The notes beneath the pieces were generated by a model, which had not been told where the DNA came from, searched no databases, and saw only the letters and a list, made by a program, of their open reading frames with translations. DNA of 64,000 nucleotides from Planococcus plakortidis (lineage in GTDB: Bacteria; Bacillota; Bacilli; Bacillales_A; Planococcaceae). This document shows positions 19,186 to 28,040 of this stretch, in pieces. Position numbers and translations under genes: made by a program. Each line of letters opens with the position of its first letter. The stretch's first letter is position 1. The DNA lies in contig NZ_CP016539.2 of assembly GCF_001687605.2 (NCBI RefSeq), positions 1,518,501 through 1,582,500 on the forward strand. The letters are read 5' to 3'.

Positions 19186-19794
19186 ATGGCATACGAACTA
19201 CCGGAACTACCTTACGCGTACGATGCGCTAGAACCGCACATCGACAAGGAAACAATGAACATCCACCACACGAAACACCACAACACGTACGTTACAAACG
19301 TAAATGCGGCATTGGAAGGTCATGACGATCTTTCTTCAAAATCAATCGAAGAATTGATTTCTGACTTGAACGCAGTGCCTGAGGACATCCGCACAGCTGT
19401 CCGCAACAACGGCGGCGGCCATGCGAACCACTCGCTATTCTGGCAGCTTCTTTCACCGAATGGCGGCGGGCAGCCGACTGGCGCGGTAGCGGACGCGATC
19501 AACAGCAAATTCGGAAGCTTTGACGAGTTCAAAGAAAAATTCGAAGCTGCAGGCAAAACGCGCTTCGGTTCTGGCTGGGCTTGGCTAGTCGTCTCTAATG
19601 GCGAATTGGAAATCACTTCAACGCCAAACCAGGATTCCCCATTATCTGAAGGCAAAACGCCGATTCTTGGAGTGGACGTCTGGGAGCACGCCTACTACTT
19701 GAAATACCAGAACCGCCGTCCGGATTACTTGGCAGCATTCTGGAATGTCGTCAACTGGGACGAAGTTTCCGAGCGCTACGAAGCCGCTAAATAA
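19186..19794 (+). CDS. sodA: Superoxide dismutase (Mn/Fe)
   Basis: Dismutates superoxide in the cytoplasm. The 202-residue protein has the metal ligands of the Mn/Fe family: His in [12 protein letters not shown], His in [10 protein letters not shown], and Asp/His in [19 protein letters not shown]. Mn use is likely in Bacillales but cannot be proved here. ATG 19186 follows AAGGAGGAA; the longer frame upstream has no ribosome site. Confidence 0.96.
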   Translation: MAYELPELPYAYDALEPHIDKETMNIHHTKHHNTYVTNVNAALEGHDDLSSKSIEELISDLNAVPEDIRTAVRNNGGGHANHSLFWQLLSPNGGGQPTGAVADAINSKFGSFDEFKEKFEAAGKTRFGSGWAWLVVSNGELEITSTPNQDSPLSEGKTPILGVDVWEHAYYLKYQNRRPDYLAAFWNVVNWDEVSERYEAAK

Positions 19795-19816
19795 TTGTTA
19801 AATATTGAAACCCAGG

Positions 19817-19853
19817 CACACACTTTTTCGTCTGAAAAAGTGTGTGTTTTTTT
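19817..19853 (+). terminator. Terminator after sodA
   Basis: CACACACTTTTTC/GAAAAAGTGTGTG stem with a 4-base loop and seven T. Confidence 0.9.
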
Positions 19854-19906
19854 ATGTCCGTGCTATACTAACAACTGGATATTTTTTTGAAAGGAGCTAC
19901 GCGCTC

Positions 19907-22075
19907 ATGAAAACCCCTCAAAAACGTCGTGTGTCTCTGGCAAAGTCCAAACTCCAGTCCAATACGACCTTTCGGATGAACATACTCTTTTTTGCTATTT
20001 TTCTGCTGTTTTCCATGCTCATCCTGCGGCTAGGGTATTTGCAGATCGTTAAAGGGGAAGATTATGCCCGGGCGATTGCGAGAACCGAGGAAGTGGCGGT
20101 CAATACAAGCGTGCCGCGTGGCCGAATTTTTGATTCTGCCGGGCGCCTGCAAGTCGATAACGAGCCCGTCAACAGCATTACCTATACGAAGATGCAGACG
20201 ACCAAGAGCAGCGAGATGCTGGAAGTGGCAAAAGAACTCGCTAAATTGATCGAAAAAGATACGAAGAAAGTGACTTTGCGCGATAAGCAAGACTTTTACA
20301 TACAATTGAATACAGAGAGCGCAACGGAAAAAGTGACAGCTGAAGAACGTGCTGCGATCGAGGCTGAAGATATTCCTCAGAAAGAGAAGCAGCAGAAGCT
20401 CGATGCTTTAGTCCGCGAGAAAATCACGGATGAAGAACTGAATAGCCTGACAGAGGAACAATTGGAAGTGCTCGCGATTTACCGGGAAATGTCATCAGGC
20501 TATGCTTTATCGCCGCAGATCATTAAAGGCGAAGGCGTGACCGATGAAGAATTTGCCGTGGTGTCAGAGCGCTTGACGGACCCGAAATTGGAAGGCGTCA
20601 ATACGGTGACGGATTGGAAGCGTGTGAAAATGACCGATTTGACGATTCTCGGCAGCACGACGACGCCTGACCAAGGGATTCCTGCCAACCGCCTCGACTA
20701 TTATTTGAGCCGTGATTACTCCCGCAATGACCGCGTTGGCACGAGTTTTCTGGAACAGCAATACGAAGATGTGCTGCAAGGGCAGAAATCGATCGTCAAG
20801 AACGTCACTGACGGGCGCGGGCGTGTCATCGAGACAGTGCCTGTAGATGAAGGCGAGCCCGGAAAAGATTTGGTGTTGACGATAGACAGCGAACTCCAGT
20901 ATGAGTTGGAAAAAATCGTCGAAGAGAAGTTGCTGGCTTTAAAAGCCGGTCCCAACTCACAGCTGGTCAAAGATGCTTATTTGGTCATGATGAACCCGAA
21001 CACCGGTGATGTCTTGTCCATGGTCGGCAAACGTGTCGGCGAGGACGAAAATGGTAAGCGTGTCGTCAATGACTACGCGTTCGGCACCTTCACTGCGGCT
21101 CATGAAATGGGATCAACCGTCAAGGGTGCGACGCTCTTGACTGGCTATGCACAGGATGCCGTGGAGATTGGGGAAGTGCAGATCGACGAACCACTGAAGT
21201 TCGCGGGCACTACCCAAAAGAATTCGATCTTCAATACGACAGCGTTCAACCGCATCCCGATGAATGATTTGATGGCGATTGAACGTTCCTCCAACGTCTA
21301 TATGTTCAAGATTGCGCTGGACATCGCAGACAGGCAATACCAATACAACCGGGGCTTGAGCGTCGCCCCTGAAAGTTTCGCCCTGATGCGCAATTCATTC
21401 GCGCAGTTCGGCCTCGGAGTCGAAACCGGCATCGATTTGCCGAACGAAGGCACGGGTTATGCCGGTGGGGTCAGTCCAGGGACGAAACTTTTGGACCTTG
21501 CAATCGGCCAGTTCGATACGTATACGACGATGCAATTAGCACAGTATATTTCCACAATCGCCAATGATGGCTACCGCATGCAGCCGCATGTCGTCAAGGA
21601 AATCCGCAAATCCTCTTCTGACGGCGAGACGCTCGGGCCAATTGAGACTATTATGGAACCGAAGATCATGAACCGCATCAATAATACGCAAGAAGAAATC
21701 GACCGTGTTAAAGAAGGCATGCGCAATGTGTACATCGGAAGCTCCGGATCTGCGCGCGGCCAGTTCAGCGATACGCCATACACAGCAGCCGGCAAGACCG
21801 GGACTGCGGAAGCCTATTTCTACGAACGTGGCCATGCACTGCACGGCACGTTGAACGTCAACATTGCCCATGTCGGTTTCGCGCCATATGAGGACCCAGA
21901 GATCGCTTATGCGGTAGTCATTCCCTTTGTAACGACAAATCCCCGTGAAGTTCCGAGAACGAATAACGAAATCGCCCGTGCCGCGGCGGATAAATATTTT
22001 GAATTGAAAGCAAAGCGCTCGGAAGACGAGCCGAATAAAATCAAGCCGCCGATCAGCGGCACGCGCATCGAATAA
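19907..22075 (+). CDS. pbpA: Class B penicillin-binding protein (peptidoglycan D,D-transpeptidase)
   Basis: A monofunctional transpeptidase of 722 residues. A short cytoplasmic basic tail and one membrane anchor (about 27-45) are followed by the dimerisation/pedestal domain and the transpeptidase domain. The active-site motifs are STVK (HEMGSTVKGAT), SSN (IERSSNVYMF) and KTGT (TAAGKTGTAEAY). It is located between sodA/yqgC and pst like B. subtilis pbpA, whose product (PBP2a) works in lateral-wall synthesis and rod shape. Planococci are cocci, so a role with division rather than elongation is possible. ATG 19907 follows AAAGGAG. Confidence 0.9.
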   Translation: MKTPQKRRVSLAKSKLQSNTTFRMNILFFAIFLLFSMLILRLGYLQIVKGEDYARAIARTEEVAVNTSVPRGRIFDSAGRLQVDNEPVNSITYTKMQTTKSSEMLEVAKELAKLIEKDTKKVTLRDKQDFYIQLNTESATEKVTAEERAAIEAEDIPQKEKQQKLDALVREKITDEELNSLTEEQLEVLAIYREMSSGYALSPQIIKGEGVTDEEFAVVSERLTDPKLEGVNTVTDWKRVKMTDLTILGSTTTPDQGIPANRLDYYLSRDYSRNDRVGTSFLEQQYEDVLQGQKSIVKNVTDGRGRVIETVPVDEGEPGKDLVLTIDSELQYELEKIVEEKLLALKAGPNSQLVKDAYLVMMNPNTGDVLSMVGKRVGEDENGKRVVNDYAFGTFTAAHEMGSTVKGATLLTGYAQDAVEIGEVQIDEPLKFAGTTQKNSIFNTTAFNRIPMNDLMAIERSSNVYMFKIALDIADRQYQYNRGLSVAPESFALMRNSFAQFGLGVETGIDLPNEGTGYAGGVSPGTKLLDLAIGQFDTYTTMQLAQYISTIANDGYRMQPHVVKEIRKSSSDGETLGPIETIMEPKIMNRINNTQEEIDRVKEGMRNVYIGSSGSARGQFSDTPYTAAGKTGTAEAYFYERGHALHGTLNVNIAHVGFAPYEDPEIAYAVVIPFVTTNPREVPRTNNEIARAAADKYFELKAKRSEDEPNKIKPPISGTRIE

Positions 22076-22100
22076 TCGTTTCCTTCCTTTTATAAAATAA

Positions 22101-22145
22101 CCGCCTGACCAAAGTCCCGTGACGGGAATTGGGCAGGCGGTTTTT
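22101..22145 (+). terminator. Terminator after pbpA
   Basis: Outer stem CCGCCTG/CAGGCGG with an inner hairpin (TCCCGTGACGGGA) and five T. Confidence 0.8.
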
Positions 22146-22170
22146 CGCTTTTTCAATAAGGCTTTCGTCA

Positions 22171-22224
22171 TTTACAATTTCTTAACAATGGCTTCATATG
22201 TCCTCAACAATAGAATCGTATAGT
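22171..22224 (+). promoter_or_regulatory. PhoP box and promoter of the pst operon
   Basis: Four hexamers related to the PhoP consensus TT(A/T/C)ACA repeat every 11 bases: TTTACA (22171), TTAACA (22182), TTCATA (22193) and TCAACA (22204). A -10 element TATAGT follows at 22219-22224, with the boxes covering the place of the -35. This is the layout of PhoP-activated promoters in Bacillus. Confidence 0.82.
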
Positions 22225-22266
22225 TGGTCTTGTAAACAACAAACCATATTAGGGGGAAACATTAAA

Positions 22267-23223
22267 ATGAGAAACTGGAAGTTCGCTATGGCATCAACAA
22301 TTCTTGGAACGGCATTTCTACTTGGCGCATGTGGCAGCACAGAAGAAACTGCAACAGGCAGCGAAACGGCTGATTCCGCTTCAGACGAAGCAGTAGTTGA
22401 AGGTTCGGTCACTGGTGATGGATCGTCAACAGTCGCGCCAATCCTCGAAGGCATTGTTGAAGAATACGCAGCAGTTCAACCTGAAGTCCAAGTAACGGTC
22501 GGTGTTTCCGGTACGGGCGGTGGATTCGAAAAATTCATCCAAGGCGAAACAGCTTTCTCGAATGCTTCTCGACCAATTAAAGAAGAAGAAGCAGCTGCTC
22601 TAGATGAAGCGGGCATTGAATATACAGAATTCCTTCTTGCTTATGACGGGCTATCAGTAGTCGTCAACCAGGAAAACGACTGGGTAGAGGATTTGACAGT
22701 TGAAGACTTGAAAAAACTTTGGGTAGAAGATGGCAGCACGAAAATGTGGTCAGACATCAACCCGGAATGGCCGGATGAAGAAGTCGTCTTCTATGCGCCA
22801 GGTACAGCTTCTGGAACATACGATTATTTCAATGAAGTCATCCTAGAAGATGAAGACATCGTTGAATCGGCGACATTGTCTGAAGACGACAATACGCTCG
22901 TGCAAGGAATCCAAGGGGATCCAAATGCGATCGGATTCTTCGGCTATGCTTACTACATTGCGAACCAAGATACATTGAAAGTCGTAACCATCGATGGCGT
23001 CGAGCCAACTCCTGAAACGATTGAATCCGGTGACTATTCGCCACTGTCACGCCCGCTCTTCACTTACGCCAACAATGCGAAAATTGCTGAAGATGAAGCG
23101 GCTTACGATTTCATGCAGTTCACTTTGGAGAACGCCGGGCAAATGGCCGAAGCTGTTGGATACGTTCCATTGGCAGTAGAAGATTACGAGCAAGGCTTGG
23201 CAGATCTTAAAGCGTTGAAATAA
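22267..23223 (+). CDS. pstS: Phosphate ABC transporter substrate-binding lipoprotein
   Basis: Binds phosphate outside the membrane and delivers it to PstCA. The 318-residue precursor has a lipoprotein signal peptide with lipobox LGAC (Cys near residue 21) and a short acidic linker. The periplasmic-binding fold has the phosphate-contact segments GSSTVAP and [13 protein letters not shown] 22267 follows AGGGGGAAAC. A PhoP box lies upstream and pstC follows. Confidence 0.96.
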   Translation: MRNWKFAMASTILGTAFLLGACGSTEETATGSETADSASDEAVVEGSVTGDGSSTVAPILEGIVEEYAAVQPEVQVTVGVSGTGGGFEKFIQGETAFSNASRPIKEEEAAALDEAGIEYTEFLLAYDGLSVVVNQENDWVEDLTVEDLKKLWVEDGSTKMWSDINPEWPDEEVVFYAPGTASGTYDYFNEVILEDEDIVESATLSEDDNTLVQGIQGDPNAIGFFGYAYYIANQDTLKVVTIDGVEPTPETIESGDYSPLSRPLFTYANNAKIAEDEAAYDFMQFTLENAGQMAEAVGYVPLAVEDYEQGLADLKALK

Positions 23224-23247
23224 ATCAAGTTGCAAGTTCAGTCTTAG

Positions 23248-23272
23248 GGTGAGCAGCTGCTGCTCGCCTTTT
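23248..23272 (+). terminator. Attenuator hairpin between pstS and pstC
   Basis: GGTGAGCAG/CTGCTCGCC with a 3-base loop, followed by only four T. It probably reduces readthrough so that PstS is made in excess of the membrane subunits. Confidence 0.6.
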
Positions 23273-23294
23273 GCGGTTGAAAGGGGATTCCATT

Positions 23295-24221
23295 ATGCGG
23301 ACATCGGTTCAAGAACTGATCGCAAAGTCGAAAGATAAGAAAAGTAAAAAAGTCATTGAGAGACTCATCCCGATTCTATTGTTTCTGATCGCTTCTGTTT
23401 CGGTTTTGACAACTATCGGGATTGTCCTGACATTGATCATTGAAACCATTACCTTCTTTACGCGGGTGCCGCTCGCCGATTTCATCCTTGGCACGACTTG
23501 GCTGCCGTTCGCCAATAGCGGAGCGCAGTTCGGCATTTGGCCATTGATCGTCGGTACGCTGAAAATTACCGGCATCGCGATTATCGTGGCTGTGCCGATC
23601 GGCATTTCAGCTGCCATTTACTTGAGCGAATACGCTTCTGATAACGTACGGCGCATCGTCAAGCCGGTCCTTGAAGTGCTGGCGGGGGTCCCGACCATCG
23701 TCTACGGCTTTTTCGCCCTGACGTTCGTGACACCTGTATTGCAAAGCTTTTTCCCGGAGATCAAGATCTTCAACGCGATTTCACCGGGGATTGTCGTTGG
23801 CATCATGATTATCCCGATGATTGCTTCACTGTCTGAAGACGCCATGTCATCTGTCCCGAAAAGCATTCGCGACGGGGCGCTTGCCATGGGCTCGACAAAG
23901 TTTGAAGTCGCTTGGAAAATCACTGTTCCAGCCGCATTTTCCGGCATCATTGCCTCGGTTGTGCTCGGTTTGTCCCGTGCGATCGGCGAGACGATGATCG
24001 TTTCGCTTGCGGCAGGTTCCACGCCGAAATTCGATGGCGATTTCACCGGTTCGATCCAGACAATGACCGCCTATATCGTGCAAGTATCCAAAGGCGATGC
24101 CGGCTATGGGACGACAATCTATTATTCCATTTATGCGGTCGGGTTTACCTTATTCCTCTTCACGATGGCGATGAATATCCTGGCAGGCTATATGTCAAAA
24201 CGTTTCCGGGAGGAATATTAA
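23295..24221 (+). CDS. pstC: Phosphate ABC transporter permease PstC
   Basis: A 308-residue permease with six predicted membrane helices. The cytoplasmic EAA loop reads SIRDGALAMGSTKFEVAWKITVPAAFSGI. ATG 23295 follows AAAGGGGA; the TTG further upstream lies inside the attenuator and was not used. It forms the channel with PstA; the stop and the pstA start are one base apart. Confidence 0.95.
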   Translation: MRTSVQELIAKSKDKKSKKVIERLIPILLFLIASVSVLTTIGIVLTLIIETITFFTRVPLADFILGTTWLPFANSGAQFGIWPLIVGTLKITGIAIIVAVPIGISAAIYLSEYASDNVRRIVKPVLEVLAGVPTIVYGFFALTFVTPVLQSFFPEIKIFNAISPGIVVGIMIIPMIASLSEDAMSSVPKSIRDGALAMGSTKFEVAWKITVPAAFSGIIASVVLGLSRAIGETMIVSLAAGSTPKFDGDFTGSIQTMTAYIVQVSKGDAGYGTTIYYSIYAVGFTLFLFTMAMNILAGYMSKRFREEY

Positions 24222-24222
24222 G

Positions 24223-25101
24223 ATGAGATACGTTGAACACGAAAAGGTTGTTCGTCGCATGAACGGCCGGATGATCGTTAACCGGGTCTTTCAAGGGCTC
24301 TTCATGTTTGCCACGGCGCTTGCGCTGCTTGCGTTGGTCATCTTGCTGTACCGGATCGTCAGTCAAGGGGCAGGGCATTTATCGCTTGATTTCCTGACCA
24401 ATTTTGCATCGCGGTTCCCGGAAAAAGCAGGGATCAAAGCGGCGCTTGTCGGGTCGATTTGGTTAATGGCAGTTGTCGCCCCGACATCCATTTTGCTTGG
24501 TGTGGGGTCCGCGATTTATTTAGAGGAATACGCCAAAAAAGGACGCATCACGACGTTTATCCAAATGAACATTTCCAACTTGGCGGGCGTTCCGTCGGTC
24601 GTCTTCGGACTTTTGGGATTGACGATTTTTGTCCGCGCTTTGGCGCTCGGCAACAGCATCCTCGCAGCAGGCTTTACGATGAGCTTGCTCATCCTGCCGG
24701 TCATTATCGTAGCGGCACAGGAAGCGATCCGTTCGGTTCCTGGCGAATTGCGCGATGCATCGTACGGCATGGGTGCTACCAAATGGCAGACCATCGTGCG
24801 CATCATTTTGCCGGCAGCAATTCCTGGCATTCTAACAGGCAGCATTCTTGCCTTGTCGCGTGCCATCGGCGAAACGGCGCCACTGATCGTCGTCGGTATC
24901 CCGGTCATCATCCAATTTTTGCCGGAAGGCGTCATGGACACGTTCACCGCTTTGCCGATGCAAATCTACGACTGGTCGAGCCGCCCACAAGCGGAGTTCC
25001 AGACAGTTGCAGCTGCCGGGATCATCGTCTTGATGGTCGTGTTGTTATTCATGAATTCAATAGCAGTCTTCATTCGGAACAAATTCGATAAATCCTATTA
25101 A
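24223..25101 (+). CDS. pstA: Phosphate ABC transporter permease PstA
   Basis: This 292-residue partner of PstC has six predicted helices and the EAA loop [39 protein letters not shown] precedes ATG 24223. Immediately downstream of pstC and 26 bases before pstB. Confidence 0.95.
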   Translation: MRYVEHEKVVRRMNGRMIVNRVFQGLFMFATALALLALVILLYRIVSQGAGHLSLDFLTNFASRFPEKAGIKAALVGSIWLMAVVAPTSILLGVGSAIYLEEYAKKGRITTFIQMNISNLAGVPSVVFGLLGLTIFVRALALGNSILAAGFTMSLLILPVIIVAAQEAIRSVPGELRDASYGMGATKWQTIVRIILPAAIPGILTGSILALSRAIGETAPLIVVGIPVIIQFLPEGVMDTFTALPMQIYDWSSRPQAEFQTVAAAGIIVLMVVLLFMNSIAVFIRNKFDKSY

Positions 25102-25127
25102 AGTGTCATGCGGAAGGGGAGTTCATT

Positions 25128-25949
25128 ATGAACACAGCAACGATCAAAACGAAAATCGATACAGCACAGCCTACTTCAGTAGAACTAGCTGAAAAGGAAA
25201 GTGTCTATAGCACGCGTCAATTGAATCTATGGTATGGCAATAACCATGCCTTGAAAAACATTGACTTGGAAATCGGGGAAAACGAAGTGACGGCGATCAT
25301 CGGGCCATCAGGGTGCGGGAAATCGACTTATTTGAAAACCTTGAACCGCATGGTGGAACTGGTGCCTTCCGTGAAAACTTCAGGCGCAATTCATTACCGC
25401 GGCCGTAATATCTTCGATTCCAGTTACGGGGTTGAAGAATTGCGCACACGTGTCGGCATGGTGTTCCAAAAGCCGAATCCGTTCCCGAAATCGATTTACG
25501 ATAATATTGCCTACGGACCGCGCATCCATGGCATCAAGAACAAGAAAATCCTGGACGAAATCGTCGAGAAAAGCTTGCGCGGCGCAGCGATCTGGGACGA
25601 AGTGAAAGACCGCCTGAACGAAAATGCATACGGCATCTCGGGCGGCCAACAGCAGCGGATCTGCATCGCGCGGACATTGGCGATCGAACCGGACGTCATC
25701 TTGATGGACGAGCCGACTTCTGCTCTCGACCCGATTTCAACATTGAAGATCGAAGAATTGGTGCAGCAGTTGAAGGAACAATACAGCATCATCATCGTAA
25801 CGCACAATATGCAGCAAGCTGCGCGGATTACCGATAAAACTGCCTTCTTCTTGAATGGGGAAGTCATCGAATACGACCGTACGGATACCATCTTCTCGAA
25901 CCCTGCCGACAAACGGACAGAGGATTATATTTCAGGTCGATTCGGCTGA
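25128..25949 (+). CDS. pstB: Phosphate ABC transporter ATP-binding protein
   Basis: The ATPase of the Pst importer, 273 residues. Walker [11 protein letters not shown]-loop region [21 protein letters not shown] (a PstB hallmark), signature ISGGQQQR and Walker [14 protein letters not shown]. It has the usual N-terminal extension of about 25 residues. AGGGGAG precedes ATG 25128. Confidence 0.96.
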   Translation: MNTATIKTKIDTAQPTSVELAEKESVYSTRQLNLWYGNNHALKNIDLEIGENEVTAIIGPSGCGKSTYLKTLNRMVELVPSVKTSGAIHYRGRNIFDSSYGVEELRTRVGMVFQKPNPFPKSIYDNIAYGPRIHGIKNKKILDEIVEKSLRGAAIWDEVKDRLNENAYGISGGQQQRICIARTLAIEPDVILMDEPTSALDPISTLKIEELVQQLKEQYSIIIVTHNMQQAARITDKTAFFLNGEVIEYDRTDTIFSNPADKRTEDYISGRFG

Positions 25950-26022
25950 CCCACAACTCTAATCAGGGAGAACGAGAGCTTCCTGCTGGCCGTGACAAAT
26001 GGATGAATGGGAGGAACAGTAA

Positions 26023-26682
26023 ATGGCAGTACGCGAAAAGTTTGAATATGAATTGCACTCAGCGCAGGAACAATTGATTACACTCAGCACGATGGCAATC
26101 GATGCACTCGACAAATCGATGGACGCGCTCATCGCCCATGATATCGACAAGGCGCTTCAAGTGATCGATAATGATGCCAATATCAACCGGCTCGAAGAAG
26201 AGCTCAATGACCAAGTGATTCTCATGATCGCCAAGCAATCACCGGTTGCGACCGATCTCAGGCGCTTGATCGTCACGATCAAAGTCGCATCGGACATGGA
26301 GCGGGTCGGGGATTATGCCGTCAACATCGCGAAAGAAACGATCCGCATCGGGCAGCAGGAGTTGCTTGAGCCGATCGGCAAGATCGGGCGCATGCACGAA
26401 CTCGCCACTTCCATGCTGCGCCAAGGCATCGATGCCTTGATAGAGGAAGACGTGGAAAAAGCGAAGGAAATTGCCGAGCTCGATGATGAAGTCGACAATT
26501 TATACGGTGAAGCGATCCGGCTGTTGTTCCAACATAGTGCCAGAGAGCCTGAAAAACTCAGCCAAGTGACGCAGCTGGCGTTTGTCAGCCGTTATATGGA
26601 GCGCTCTGCGGATTATGCGACCAATATTGCGGAGCAATTATTCTATCTCGTCCGGGGCCGCCATTACGATCTGAACAAATGA
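26023..26682 (+). CDS. phoU: Phosphate uptake regulator PhoU
   Basis: This 219-residue all-helical protein has two PhoU repeats, with metal-binding motifs IKVASDMERVGDYAVNIAKE and AFVSRYMERSADYATNIAEQ. PhoU couples Pst activity to the PhoPR two-component system and limits phosphate uptake. It is the last gene of the pst operon, 73 bases after pstB and with its own ribosome site (GGGAGGA), followed by a terminator. B. subtilis lacks phoU in this position. Confidence 0.94.
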   Translation: MAVREKFEYELHSAQEQLITLSTMAIDALDKSMDALIAHDIDKALQVIDNDANINRLEEELNDQVILMIAKQSPVATDLRRLIVTIKVASDMERVGDYAVNIAKETIRIGQQELLEPIGKIGRMHELATSMLRQGIDALIEEDVEKAKEIAELDDEVDNLYGEAIRLLFQHSAREPEKLSQVTQLAFVSRYMERSADYATNIAEQLFYLVRGRHYDLNK

Positions 26683-26687
26683 AGGGA

Positions 26688-26716
26688 AACCACAGTTACG
26701 GCTGTGGTTTTTTATT
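26688..26716 (+). terminator. Terminator after phoU
   Basis: AACCACAG/CTGTGGTT stem followed by a T-rich run. Confidence 0.85.
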
Positions 26717-26748
26717 TACGGAAATCACCGGGACACGGGATTTTTCAG

Positions 26749-26776
26749 TAGACAATCACTGAAGGTATGCTATAAT
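26749..26776 (+). promoter_or_regulatory. SigA promoter of rpmG
   Basis: TAGACA (26749-26754), a 16-base spacer and TATAAT (26771-26776) preceded by TGC, an extended -10. Confidence 0.7.
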
Positions 26777-26841
26777 AATTAAGTCGTATAGATCACGCTT
26801 ATTAATGAAATGGATTTTTGAAAGAATTGGGAGGGATATCG

Positions 26842-26991
26842 ATGCGTGTAAACATTACACTAGCTTGCACAGACTGTGGCGAAAGAAACTACAGCACTGT
26901 TAAAAATAAGCGCAACAACCCTGAGCGTCTTGAATTGAAAAAATATTGCTCACGTGAAAAGAAAATGACAACACACCGTGAAACGAAGTAA
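26842..26991 (+). CDS. rpmG: 50S ribosomal protein L33
   Basis: A 49-residue ribosomal protein starting [19 protein letters not shown] and ending in the conserved HRETK. It has CTDC and a further Cys in KKYCSREK, so three zinc-ligand-type cysteines are visible. ATG 26842 follows GGGAGGGAT. Its place upstream of 5-formyl-THF cyclo-ligase and yqgQ is as in Bacillus. Confidence 0.95.
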   Translation: MRVNITLACTDCGERNYSTVKNKRNNPERLELKKYCSREKKMTTHRETK

Positions 26992-27001
26992 GTAATTGAC
27001 T

Positions 27002-27032
27002 GCCAAAACCTCCCGGGGTTTTGGCTTTTTCT
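27002..27032 (+). terminator. Terminator after rpmG
   Basis: A 9-bp stem GCCAAAACC/GGTTTTGGC with a 6-base loop and T5. Confidence 0.88.
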
Positions 27033-27106
27033 TTTGTTAGGTGCAGTTTACTATAGAACATATACATAGACAGGCTATACAGTTCAGCAGAAAGGGCGTT
27101 TGCGCA

Positions 27107-27682
27107 ATGGAAAAAGCAGTATTGAGAAAATCGGTCATCGGCCAAATGAACGAACTCGCGAAATCGGAGCATGCAAGCAAGTCATCGGCGATTTTGGAAA
27201 AACTCCTGGAAGACCCCGATTTCCAGCAAGCCGAGAGCATCGGTGTGACCATTTCGCGCTGGCCGGAAGTCGACACGATGCCGCTGATCGAAACGTGCTG
27301 GCGTTTGGGGAAGAAAGTTGCCGCGCCAAAATGTTTTGCGAAAGGCCGGACGATGGACTTCCGCCTGTTCGACAGCTTTGAGCAATTGGAAGTGGTGTAT
27401 ATGGACTTGAAAGAGCCTATCGAAGCTTCGACACAGCCAATTGGCGCCGACAGCATCGATTTATTGATCGTGCCCGGCGTGGTCTTCACGGAGAGCGGTT
27501 ATCGCATCGGCTTTGGCGGCGGTTATTACGATCGTTATTTGAGCGGATACAGCGGCAATACACGGTCCTTGGCGTTCGAACTCCAGCTAGCTACGGGATT
27601 GCCGATCGAAAGCCATGACATCCCGGTCGACGGCATCATCACTGAAAAACGAACGATCGATGCAAAGGCGGTGAGAGCATGA
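27107..27682 (+). CDS. yqgN: 5-formyltetrahydrofolate cyclo-ligase
   Basis: Converts 5-formyl-THF to 5,10-methenyl-THF using ATP. The 191-residue protein has the folate/ATP-site segment LLIVPGVVFTESGYRIGFGGGYYDRYL and the N-terminal basic helix KAVLRKSVIGQM. ATG 27107 follows AAAGGG; the frame opens earlier but without a ribosome site. It overlaps yqgQ by 4 bases. It feeds the same one-carbon pool as folD and gcvT in this window. Confidence 0.92.
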   Translation: MEKAVLRKSVIGQMNELAKSEHASKSSAILEKLLEDPDFQQAESIGVTISRWPEVDTMPLIETCWRLGKKVAAPKCFAKGRTMDFRLFDSFEQLEVVYMDLKEPIEASTQPIGADSIDLLIVPGVVFTESGYRIGFGGGYYDRYLSGYSGNTRSLAFELQLATGLPIESHDIPVDGIITEKRTIDAKAVRA

Positions 27683-27885
27683 AAGACCTCTACGATGTAA
27701 TGCAATTGCTGAAACGGTACGGAACGATCATCTACACTGCGGATTTCATTTCAGACATCGATTTGATGGAATCCGATATCCGAGAACTGTATGACCATGA
27801 GTTCATCACGCCGCGCGAATATGCATCCGCTTTGATGATTTTGCGCCAGAAACGCACAGAATATGAGAAAAAGGGAAAATCATGA
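27679..27885 (+). CDS. yqgQ: YqgQ family small protein (DUF910)
   Basis: A 68-residue soluble helical protein whose sequence (DVMQLLKRYGTIIYTADFISDIDLME) is typical of DUF910, a family described as single-stranded nucleic acid binding. Translation is coupled to the upstream cyclo-ligase by an ATGA overlap. Function unknown. Confidence 0.85.
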   Translation: MKDLYDVMQLLKRYGTIIYTADFISDIDLMESDIRELYDHEFITPREYASALMILRQKRTEYEKKGKS

Positions 27886-28040
27886 AACCGGAAGCGTTTT
27901 GCGGCGTCCAGTAAGGGTAATTGCTTTTGTTAGAAGGGAATTTGTTCTATACTATAAGGTATTGAATTTCCATTTTACTTGATACTGAAATTTGCACGAA
28001 CCGGACAAACGCTCCGGAAAGACGAGGAGGATGTGCGGCA

